The notes below the pieces were generated by a model. It was not told the origin of the DNA, searched no databases, and was given only the letters and a program-made list of their open reading frames with translations. This document shows, piece after piece, positions 1-8,587 of a stretch of 32,912 nucleotides of DNA. The stretch's first letter is position 1. Each line of letters begins with the position of its first letter. This stretch comes from Poteriospumella lacustris. Lineage: Eukaryota > Sar > Chrysophyceae > Chromulinales > Dinobryaceae. Location of the stretch: positions 1 to 32,912 of the forward strand of contig SMOI01000346.1 of the NCBI GenBank assembly GCA_008000375.1, given 5' to 3'. The translations under genes were made by a program, and so were the position numbers.

Positions 1-75
1 GGCTGTGGCTGTGGCTGTGGCTGTGGCTGTGGCTGTGGCTGTGGCTGTGGCTGTGGCTGTGGCTGTGGCTGTGGC
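1..75. repeat. (GGCTGT)n hexanucleotide microsatellite, coding on minus strand
   Basis: About 12.5 uninterrupted copies of GGCTGT begin at the first base of the window, so the true length is unknown. On the minus strand the repeat stays in frame with the partial gene and encodes alternating Thr-Ala. It is simple-sequence expansion inside a coding region, not a telomeric motif. Confidence 0.95.
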
Positions 76-1701
76 TGAACTCGGCACCTCTTTTACAGCG
101 TGCAGAAGCGTCGTTGCCAGTCGCACCTGCTGATGGCGATCGCAGCCGTCAGGGGGCACGGACAGGACCCGGCAGAGGAAGACGTCGAGTGGCCGTTCTC
201 CAGATTCGTTCGCACGAGACTCTGCCGATGCATTCAAGTTACCCGATTCCTGCTCGCTTGCAGGCCTCTCGCCCCCTAGCCCTAGCGACTGAGCCTTCTG
301 CTGTGCGTTCGCAGCTGTCGCGCTGGAACCATCCGTAATCAATGTCGTTTTGTATGCCTCCCGTCTTTGTGGGAGCCATGCTCGGGCGACCACTTCGAAT
401 CGCATCAGACGTTCGCGCACGTTCATATCCGGTGTAACTGTAAACGTCGTCAGTAGCATGTTACCATCTTCCAAGTCTCGCAGGACCGTTAGGTCTGCCC
501 CGTTTTCGATGGCGGTCAAGAGATTGTCCTCGGCGCATATCACCGCATCGAGAGCCGCCACTGGACACGCAGCCAACGTCACCGTGGTCAGCAACATATC
601 TATCACGCAGTGCAATCGCCACGGATCCACCGGACACGACAGCGACGCAAAGAAGCGACGAATTAGCGACCGACGCCGTTCGTGAAGTTGCGCGTTTGGT
701 GGTTTGCCAAGCTGAGCGAGTAACCTCTCCAGAGTAAAGCGGAGTCGGACGTCGGACACTGTGGCCTGAGTGAAGATTCGCAGAAGTTTCTCTTCCAATC
801 GCTGTGGTCGCCCGTCGATTTCAGTTGTCTCTCCGAACGAAAAGGTGGCGAGTAACGCGTCACGTACTCGAAGGGTTGTCGCATTTTTATTCAACCCCAA
901 ATCATGCCACGTTCCGAGCAGCACACTCACCAAGCCGCGTTGCCGATCGTGATCCGACCCTTCAACGGCGATAGTTAGTGTCTCTAGGGCTGTCGCCAGC
1001 GTTCCTTTCCCCCACTGAATCGGAGGAGCCAACGTTGTCGGAGGAGACAACGCCAATGGGGAGCCGCGTTTACTACAGACAGTCGAACACACATCCATCA
1101 ACGCGACCCATGTTTCCCCATCACGGCGACCACCAAACATAATAACTGTAGTTGCGATCATGGTCACCAGCCGGCGTTGTTTCCATTCTGGCGACATTTG
1201 ACTGTTCACAATGGCACTGAGGAGCTCCTGCTCCAGCTCATCCACTCGCCGCTGGCGATTGCTGTTTCTCAATTCATACAACAGGTGATCTTCACATCGC
1301 ATAACCGCGTAGACCACCGAATCGGCCATCAACGCCAACAACATGTTCGCCAAGCACCGTCGTTCATCTGCAACAACTTCACTCGTCGGTCTCCTGACAG
1401 CACGAAGGAACTCATCAATTAAGCGCAGCTGCCTGGATCGGAGGCCAAACCGGTCGGATAGAACAAATAGTCGGCTAAACTCTCGCTTTTGACGAGGTGG
1501 ATTCGCTGTATTCTCTTCACACGAGCGCAGAAATAGCAGCAACGTCAAATCTACGTGATGAAAATTGTTTTCTTCAACCGATAGAAACAACTCATTACCG
1601 ACAGTATCGATTTGATTCTTTAAAAAATTCATAGTAGAGATATAGGAACCGTTCAGAATTAGGCTGCAAAGCGAATCGAAGCTGAAGCGATCAGATTCCA
1701 T
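1..1701 (-). CDS. Partial unrecognised protein, N-terminal 567 codons
   Basis: A minus-strand frame is open from an ATG at 1699-1701 to the left edge with no stop; I translated it line by line. The family is not recognised. The product looks soluble and mostly helical, with no signal peptide or membrane segment. Residues 1-130 carry leucine-rich helices and basic patches. Two segments resemble each other, a 'MRCEDHLLYEL' stretch near residue 155 and an 'ICAEDNLLTAI' stretch near residue 405, each preceded by a hydrophobic helix. That hints at an alpha-solenoid built from divergent units, which is inference. Near residues 470-515 the sequence becomes polar and probably disordered. It then returns to a helix and enters a (Thr-Ala)n run at the edge. 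The start was chosen as the first ATG of the open frame; the DNA just upstream is AT-richer. No intron is needed within the visible part. Confidence 0.75.
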   Translation of the reverse strand, partial: MESDRFSFDSLCSLILNGSYISTMNFLKNQIDTVGNELFLSVEENNFHHVDLTLLLFLRSCEENTANPPRQKREFSRLFVLSDRFGLRSRQLRLIDEFLRAVRRPTSEVVADERRCLANMLLALMADSVVYAVMRCEDHLLYELRNSNRQRRVDELEQELLSAIVNSQMSPEWKQRRLVTMIATTVIMFGGRRDGETWVALMDVCSTVCSKRGSPLALSPPTTLAPPIQWGKGTLATALETLTIAVEGSDHDRQRGLVSVLLGTWHDLGLNKNATTLRVRDALLATFSFGETTEIDGRPQRLEEKLLRIFTQATVSDVRLRFTLERLLAQLGKPPNAQLHERRRSLIRRFFASLSCPVDPWRLHCVIDMLLTTVTLAACPVAALDAVICAEDNLLTAIENGADLTVLRDLEDGNMLLTTFTVTPDMNVRERLMRFEVVARAWLPQRREAYKTTLITDGSSATAANAQQKAQSLGLGGERPASEQESGNLNASAESRANESGERPLDVFLCRVLSVPPDGCDRHQQVRLATTLLHAVKEVPSSATATATATATATATATATATATATA

Positions 1702-2515
1702 TATTGTTCTTTCAAATATGACAACAAGTCCATCCCGTTTTGCGAACTTTCAACTTTCAACTAGTGTGCGCGGGAAGAAGAGAGAACGCTCCCGGTTTGT
1801 TATCAAACAGACAGACGGTCGAAACTGTCAGTTGTTTTGTGTGTGCTGTGGGTGCGGTGGTGCGGGGGTGGTGTTGTCGCTTGTCACTTGTCGCTTGTCA
1901 CGCAACCACGGCTACGCCCAGACCAACCCTAATAACCCTAACCCACACCCTGGCCCCGACCCGTGTGTATCTACAATACCAGTTACCGCATGAAATAAAA
2001 AACGAGGAAGGTCCAAGGTGTTGTTGTTGTGGACGTCGTCGGTACGATGCCCGCTGTATATGCAGCAATGACCGGTGAGTCATTTCGTACGCTCCAGTGT
2101 CGGAGGCCGTTCCTTCGTTCCTCGTTGCTCTTTTCATGCGCCCTAAATATACGTGAGTGGTCGAAGTTCCTCTAGTGCGTTTCCTTTCCCGATCGCGTGG
2201 GTGCGGCAGTTAAGGTAGTTAGACGGTGGTCACTCTAGTTGTTCGCTGCACGGAATGCAGTTTCTGGGTGTGCCTGTATGTTCCACGACGGAACGTCGCG
2301 CGTTATGTGTCGCCAAACCCTTCGGCTGTGCAGCAGCAGAACACCTCCAGAACAGTCCCATCCATTGCCACGATTCCGTTTCTAACTGGGTGGGACGGTT
2401 AGAGGTGATGGGTGGGGGACACTACCACGTACCACTACCCTGCGCCACGACGAATCCTACGCGACATTCCACAACGAGTTGCTTGCTTGCTTCGCCATGG
2501 GGTTTAGCGTCGTCC
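1702..2515. other. Intergenic region upstream of the leftmost gene
   Basis: These 814 bases separate the 5' end of the leftmost gene from the 3' end of the coiled-coil gene; both are on minus. Only short ORFs without protein-like character occur here. About 1927-1946 there are two to three CCCTAA-type units (a short telomere-like stretch). The part next to 1701 is the presumed promoter and leader of the leftmost gene, but I see no defined element. Confidence 0.5.
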
Positions 2516-5500
2516 TCATAGATCATCCATTTCGATACCAGCCATGGTCCATTCCGCAGCCAAGGAGCGTTGGTGGTCGTGCTGGTGGGGGTGGTGGTGG
2601 TGGTGGTGGTTCGGCGGGACGGCGCCTTGTTCGAGGGCTTGAAGCCGGCCCTTGACGTCGCGATACTGACAGCGTAATATGGCGTTGTGACGCCGCTTTT
2701 TCTCTAATGCCCTCGTCAGCGATTGCATGAGCTTATGCTTCACCACCAGACGCTCGGAGACGCTCCCTTTGCATTGCTTATGCTGCACCACCAGAGAGTG
2801 GTACCGTTGCTCTAGGCCTCGATGCGCAGCTTGGAGCGCAGTGTGCTGTTCAGTGATGGCGTCGCGCTGCTCCGCTACCGTCCGTTGCTCCTTCCGCACG
2901 TCTTCGTGCTTGGTTTGCCACGCGGCCTGCTGACGCTGCGCGATGGCGAGTGCCTCGGTCAGCGCTTCGATCTTCGCCGGATACCCTTCGCCCTCCTGCA
3001 CCTGCACCGTCAGGCGGGTGCAGCGCCGTTCGAGGTCTTCATGGTCGACCGCGAGCGCGGCGTACTTCCGTTGCGCCTGCTGCACGGCGTCAGTGAGCCA
3101 AGTGACCGTTTCCTGATGTTGCGTCAGCCGGACGTCGTGTAGACGCGCTTGCTCGCGCAGCGCGGCGTCATGTTGCTCCGTCATCGTCTGTCGCTGCTGC
3201 GTCTCTTGCCGCAACGACGCTTGCAGCGCGGCGATCGTGTGGCGATCGGTCTGCTGCGCGGTCTGCATATCTTGGTATTGGCGCAAGTGCGCTGCCAACG
3301 CGGTTTCCAGTTGCTCCGTCAGGGCGTCGAGTTGAGCCTTCTCCGTCTGTCTCCTCTGCAGAAGCTCTACCTTCTCGGCTCGTAACGTGGCCGTTTGCTG
3401 CCGCTGGGTCTCCAACGAGGCGGTGAGGGCGGTGATCGTGTCCGGATACCCTTCGTAGGTCTGGTGCTGGGCCGTCAGACGGCGATGGCGCTGCTCGAGG
3501 TCTTGGTGGGCCGCTTGGAGGGTCGTGCGCTGCAGCGTCTCGTGCTTGAGTGTCTCTTGCAGCGCCGCGAGCGTGGCCTGGTGCACCAACTGCCGTGCGT
3601 CGTCCTGGCACCGCTGCTCGCTCAGAGCGGCGTCGTGTTGCTGCTTCGCGGCGGCGAACTGACTCTGCCATTTGGCACACTCGGTCGTCTTGTGCTGGAG
3701 CGACGTTTGCAGCTGGGCCAGGCGCTCGTCGCGCTCGCGCACCGCAGCGCCGTGAGTGACCCGCTCCTGTTTGAACGTTTGAACCCGGTACGTGACGTAT
3801 CGAAACTGGAACTGCACCGCGGCGTACGCCCGCTGCTCCTGAGCGAGCGCCTCCCGCAGCGCTTTGATCTTGGCCGGGTGCCCTTCGTATCTCTGGTGGT
3901 GTGCGGTCAGACGGGCGAACCGACGCGCCAGCGTTTGATGAGCGGCTCTAACCGTCGCGTGCTGCTGGTGCTCCTCTTGCAACGTTTGCTGCAGCGCGGC
4001 GATTGTTTGACGATCGGTCTGCTGCGCTGTCGCGTCTCGGCGCAGACGCTCCGACGCGGCGGCGAGTTGCTGCGTCACGGCGTCGAGTTGCCCGCGCAGC
4101 GAGGCTACCGACCCTTCGTGTTGCCGTTGTTGGTCACTCCAGGCGGCGTCGTAGCGTTCCCTCGCCTCGGTATGGGCGCGCGTCTCCTGGGCCAGCGCTT
4201 GCTTCAGGTCTTCGAGTTGCGCCGGGTACCCTTCACAGGCGGTGAGACGTTCTTGCAGACGGACCCAGCGACCATGCAGCGTGGCGTACTTCTGGGTCTC
4301 TTGGCGCAACGTTTCTCGTAGCGCCGTCATCTTCGCTTCCAACTCCGCGTTGTGTCCTTGTACGTCTTGTAGCTGACGTTGGAACGTCCTCTGTCCGGTG
4401 GTATCGTCCTGCGGTGGCGGCGGTGGCGGCGGTGGCGGTCGTTCACGCAACAACAGCCGCAGGGCTTCCACCTCGTCCTGCAGGGTACCATTGTCCCGTA
4501 TCAGGTCCTGTACCAGGTCTGTAGACGCTATCGGCCATCTGTCCGGGTCGCCAGGGTCTGGCTCCTGGTTCTGGTTCGCCTGGACCCACACGGGCTGGTC
4601 TGAGAGGTCGATGTCAATGGTCGTGGCCTCTGTGGGCGGCAACCGTTCCGGCGGCGGTGACCCTGCCGTCGGTGGTTGGCTTTGGACACATCGCGCGACG
4701 AGGAGGGCCTCGTGTTGCACCGGCACCGCTTCCAATGGACGTGCGGCCGGGGTCGCCGCGGCGGCCGTGTCGAGCTGCTGGGTCGCTTGCTGCAACGACG
4801 CTTGCAGTTCGGCAATCGTTCGACAAGCGCCCTGATGCGCGGTCTGCAGTTCGTCGTATTGGCGCCGATGCTCCACCAACGCGGCTTCATGTTGTTGCTG
4901 TGCGGTGGCGAGCTCACGCTGCCACTGGGCAGACTCCGTCGTCGTCGTCTGCAGCGAGGTTTGGAGCTGGGCGAGACGCTCGTCGCGTTCGTCGTTGACC
5001 TGGGCGCGGAGGTTCTCTTCGAGCGTTTGTTGCTGGTGGAGGACGTCTCGGAGCTGGATTTGTACGGCGAAATGCTGCTGCTTCTCCGCGTCGAGGGTCT
5101 CCTTCAGGGCGTCGATCAGCGCTGGGTACCCTTCGTAGGTCGTGAACTGTGCCGCCAGACGGGTGTACTTCCCATCGAGCTCTTGATGGGCCGTTTCCAG
5201 CACGGCGTATCGCTGGTTTGCCAGTCGCAACTTCGTCTGAAGCGCTGATGTCTTTTCTGCCAACAGCGCCGCATGGCGCGTTTGCTCGTCTTGGAAGCGA
5301 CGTTGTAACGCTTCGTGCTCCGCTTGCAACGTTGCGGTCGCGTGCGGCGATTGTGGCTCCCGCAACAACAGCTGCAGGGCTTCGACTTCATTCTGCAGGG
5401 TACCATTGGCCTGCACCAGGTCCTGTACCAGGTCTTGTACCAGGTCTGGAGGCACTATCGGTGATCGGTCAGGGTCGCCAGGGTCTGGCGCCTGGTTCAG

Positions 5501-6646
5501 GTTGGCCTGGGACCACACAGTCGGGTCCGCCGCGTGCAACAGGTGCGGCGGCGACCCTGCTGTCTGTGGTTGTTGTCGTGTGGCGACGTCGAGGGTCTCG
5601 TGGTGCTCCTGTATCGCTGCCAATGGACGTGCAGCCGGGGTCACATCGACGGCCGTGTCGAGCGGTAACGACGTTGGGTGGGCATGCGCCTCGTCGTCGC
5701 CGTCGTCATCGTCGTTGGCGTCGTTGTCGATATCACTGAGGGAGGCGGCGTAGAGGGAGACAAGGAACTGCTCCTCGTCGAACGGTTCTGGTTGGATGGT
5801 CTGGGCGGCGGTGACGTCGTCGTCGTTGTGGTTGTTGTTGTTGTCCTCGTCGTTGTCCCATCGCCGCGTCGGAGACTGCACCGCGTCCATCGGGGCAGCG
5901 TACTCTTGGCCGTAGAGATTGAGTAGGTAGTCGACGTCGTCGACGACAAGGAGGGCGCTCTCGCGGTGGTCCTCGCGATGGTTTTCGCTGGGGAAGTGGT
6001 GTTCGTGGTCGCGGTGGCGGTCACGGTAGCGGTCGGGGTCAGTCGCGGAGTGAGTTGCGTCACCTTGGAAGTCTTCACGAGTACTGCTGGGTTCTGCCAC
6101 AGGCGGCAGTACACCACTACCTACCGGGGCATCATGACTTTGCAGCCAGGGCAACAGCATCAACGCGCTGCGAGAAACCGGGTGAGAAAACATCCCCGTG
6201 ACGTCGGCGTCCGGACTCACCTCCCAGCGAACGAGACACTGCGGCTGGAACGCCGCGGCACCTTCAAACATCTGCCGCATATCGCGCACCTGACGCACAT
6301 TCCAGGCACTGAGGTCCTCGTTGAACGACGCGTCATTGCGAAACAACGCCTGCATCGAGGTGACTTCATTCACGTTCCACGTGGCGATGGGTCCAAACCT
6401 TTCAATCGCAGCTGTGCGGTTGGTTTTCCATTCCGCGACGGCTTCCCGTAAGCTGCTGTTGAAATCCTCAGAGGTATAGCCCGCGGCGGTGATATCCGCC
6501 ATGTCGTATCCAGCATGGATCGCTTCCAAGGCGGTGTACCCACCGGTTTTCAAACTCTGCGCAGAACGACCAGCCACTCGCAGTGCGTTGGCACTCTCCC
6601 GGGGCGGAGGTGGGCCTTTGCTCGAAAGACCAAGAAAGGAAAACAT
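2516..6646 (-). CDS. Giant coiled-coil protein with AGYTA/DUF285 N-terminus
   Basis: This intronless ORF encodes 1,376 residues from an ATG at 6644-6646 to TGA at 2516-2518. Residues 20-60 hold about four decapeptide repeats of the 'GYTALEAIHA' type. Residues 60-75 form the 'EDFNSSLREAV' junction helix. Residues 85-155 are a short DUF285/BspA-like segment (WNVNEVTSM, FNEDLSAWNV, DMRQMF). Residues 170-400 are acidic, Asp/Asn/His-rich and probably disordered. From about 410 to 1345 the protein is nearly continuous Gln/Leu/Ala/Glu coiled coil, punctuated by an 'EGYPAxIxAL' motif near residues 506, 805, 918, 1065 and 1218. A block of about 100 residues (ca. 335-432) recurs at ca. 632-735. The C-terminus carries a His-rich run before a short acidic tail. 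No signal peptide is visible. The architecture suggests a long cytoplasmic or cytoskeletal scaffold, but the function is unknown. The N-terminus is paralogous to residues 560-700 of the gene at 7281-11333. Confidence 0.85.
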   Translation of the reverse strand: MFSFLGLSSKGPPPPRESANALRVAGRSAQSLKTGGYTALEAIHAGYDMADITAAGYTSEDFNSSLREAVAEWKTNRTAAIERFGPIATWNVNEVTSMQALFRNDASFNEDLSAWNVRQVRDMRQMFEGAAAFQPQCLVRWEVSPDADVTGMFSHPVSRSALMLLPWLQSHDAPVGSGVLPPVAEPSSTREDFQGDATHSATDPDRYRDRHRDHEHHFPSENHREDHRESALLVVDDVDYLLNLYGQEYAAPMDAVQSPTRRWDNDEDNNNNHNDDDVTAAQTIQPEPFDEEQFLVSLYAASLSDIDNDANDDDDGDDEAHAHPTSLPLDTAVDVTPAARPLAAIQEHHETLDVATRQQPQTAGSPPHLLHAADPTVWSQANLNQAPDPGDPDRSPIVPPDLVQDLVQDLVQANGTLQNEVEALQLLLREPQSPHATATLQAEHEALQRRFQDEQTRHAALLAEKTSALQTKLRLANQRYAVLETAHQELDGKYTRLAAQFTTYEGYPALIDALKETLDAEKQQHFAVQIQLRDVLHQQQTLEENLRAQVNDERDERLAQLQTSLQTTTTESAQWQRELATAQQQHEAALVEHRRQYDELQTAHQGACRTIAELQASLQQATQQLDTAAAATPAARPLEAVPVQHEALLVARCVQSQPPTAGSPPPERLPPTEATTIDIDLSDQPVWVQANQNQEPDPGDPDRWPIASTDLVQDLIRDNGTLQDEVEALRLLLRERPPPPPPPPPQDDTTGQRTFQRQLQDVQGHNAELEAKMTALRETLRQETQKYATLHGRWVRLQERLTACEGYPAQLEDLKQALAQETRAHTEARERYDAAWSDQQRQHEGSVASLRGQLDAVTQQLAAASERLRRDATAQQTDRQTIAALQQTLQEEHQQHATVRAAHQTLARRFARLTAHHQRYEGHPAKIKALREALAQEQRAYAAVQFQFRYVTYRVQTFKQERVTHGAAVRERDERLAQLQTSLQHKTTECAKWQSQFAAAKQQHDAALSEQRCQDDARQLVHQATLAALQETLKHETLQRTTLQAAHQDLEQRHRRLTAQHQTYEGYPDTITALTASLETQRQQTATLRAEKVELLQRRQTEKAQLDALTEQLETALAAHLRQYQDMQTAQQTDRHTIAALQASLRQETQQRQTMTEQHDAALREQARLHDVRLTQHQETVTWLTDAVQQAQRKYAALAVDHEDLERRCTRLTVQVQEGEGYPAKIEALTEALAIAQRQQAAWQTKHEDVRKEQRTVAEQRDAITEQHTALQAAHRGLEQRYHSLVVQHKQCKGSVSERLVVKHKLMQSLTRALEKKRRHNAILRCQYRDVKGRLQALEQGAVPPNHHHHHHPHQHDHQRSLAAEWTMAGIEMDDL

Positions 6647-6992
6647 TGTTTACACTCCCAACAACCGATCTTGTCTCGCTCGTCGTCTGCTCGTCGTCGA
6701 TTTCGTTGGATCGTCTCTGTCTGGGACTCAAATTCTGATCCGGTTATCTGAGCATATCAATAAGCATCCATGTGGTCTTCACCATCACCAGTATCATTTC
6801 CGTCAGTCCAAAGTATCTTTTGGGTCATCAGTCAGGGCCACCTTCGCTGCTCCGCTGCCTCATTCGCCCACCGCCCACCGATCGGCGAGCGAACTTCAAG
6901 TTCTCCCAAACACGCTTTCTTTGGACCCATAGCTCGTGGTTTACAGTCTTTCGATGGGAATAGTGCGGATACCCGACTTATATAGATACGCA

Positions 6993-7083
<91 letters not shown>

Positions 7084-7280
7084 AACGGATGACGACGATG
7101 ACGACGATTATGTGTTATTTCTGTTTTCTGTTTGTCCAGTGTTTCTGAATGTATTTCCCTTTCTACATTACACGGGAGGCGATACCCACTTTTCATTTGG
7201 GCGTTCAGACGATACGGCTACATGCGTACCATTCGCATATGACTCGCCACCTCTCGCGCTGCTAACGTCGCCTCCCGCGT
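6647..7280. other. Intergenic region between two DUF285-family genes
   Basis: These 634 bases lie between two minus-strand paralogues: upstream of the coiled-coil gene and downstream of the decapeptide-rich gene. The only obvious structure is the (GAC)30 tract and its degenerate tail. Small ORFs here read through simple repeat and are not supported. Confidence 0.6.
6994..7083. repeat. (GAC)30 trinucleotide microsatellite
   Basis: Thirty perfect GAC units are followed by a degenerate tail (AAC GGA TGA CGA CGA TGA CGA CGA) to about 7110. It lies outside any supported coding region, between two DUF285-family genes. Such a long pure tract is expected to be length-variable between individuals. 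Confidence 0.97.
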
Positions 7281-8545
7281 CTACCGGCCTCCCCCACCGT
7301 CTCCTTCGCTCCGTCGCGCCTCCAAGTACCTCTTCGCCACTTGATACCGTTCCCAGCTTGTCAGCGGGTCCGTAAACGACGTCGCCCCTCGCAAGAAACC
7401 CTCCATCTCCACCACGTGGCCCACGTCCCACGTGTCCAACGGCTGATTGAACGTCACGGCGCCGTGGAACATCGACCGCATGTGCGTCACCTGGCGCACG
7501 TCCCAGTGCGCCAGCGGCTGATTGAAACTCGTCGCCTGGTAGAACATCGACCCCACGTCCCGCAGCGCTCCCCCTCCGCCTCCGGCTCCCCCGCCGCCAC
7601 CGCCGACCTCCCAGCCGGTCAGCGGTTGATTAAACGCCTTCGCCTGGTAGAACATGCCACTCATCGTCGTCACCCGCGACACGTCGGTGAACAACGACCG
7701 ATTGAACCGCGTCGCACCCCAAAACATCTCGCTCATCTTCGTCACCCGCGACGTGTCCCACGAGGCCAACGAGTGGTTGAACGCGGTCGCGCCACGAAAC
7801 ATCTGGCGCATGTCGACGACCTGGCTCACGTTCCACAGCGCCAACGGTTGATTGAAAGACGTGGCCCCGTGAAACAGACCCTGCATGGTCACCACGTGGC
7901 TGACATCCCACGCGGAGATGTCTTCGTTGAAACCCGTCGCGTGTGCGAAGAGGCCCGCCAGGTTGGTCACGTGGGAGACGTTCCATCGACCGATGGGGCC
8001 GTAGCTACTCAGGGCACGGGCAGGATTCACCAACCAAGCGGCGATCGCGGTACGAAGCGAGAGGTTGTTGAAGACGCCCGGGGTGGCGTCCGTAGACGCG
8101 GTCTCAGCCAGCCACGAGGTACGTGGGGCTGGCGCGGTTCCTACTCGCTCTACCTCGTCCCCTTCGGTCTCCTCTGTCTCCTCCCCCTCTGCCTCTTTCT
8201 TTGCCTCTTCCTCTTCGTCCTCGTCTGCCTCCACCTCCTCCGCGGCCGCCGTACCCACCACCGCCACGGACACGGCCACAGCCGTCAAAGGCGCTTCTAA
8301 AGAGCTGAAGAACGTCACCATTCTCGCAGCTCCCTCCCGTGTAGGCGAGGTGAGTGAGGGAGTGGCGGAAGTAGCGGTGGTGGTGGTGGCGATGGGACTC
8401 GCGTCAACAGGCGAAGACCCCGCCGCGGAGGACGTTGGGGCAGGGATGACCGCCGAAGCGATGCCCTCGGGTAGACTGACCGCTACGGCCACCAACGTGG
8501 TGGTCGAGGTAGCCGCTACTGCTGCTGGCATAACCAGTTCGTGGG

Positions 8546-8587
<42 letters not shown>

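Noticed and set aside
1927-1946. Telomere-like CCCTAA units
   Set aside because: Only two to three imperfect units in intergenic DNA with genes on both sides. Too short for a telomere or a convincing interstitial tract.
2727-5926. Long plus-strand ORFs opposite the coiled-coil gene (e.g. 3395-4321)
   Set aside because: They are shadows of repetitive Gln/Leu/Ala codons on the minus strand. The minus frame is continuous for 1,376 codons and carries recognisable DUF285 and coiled-coil sequence.
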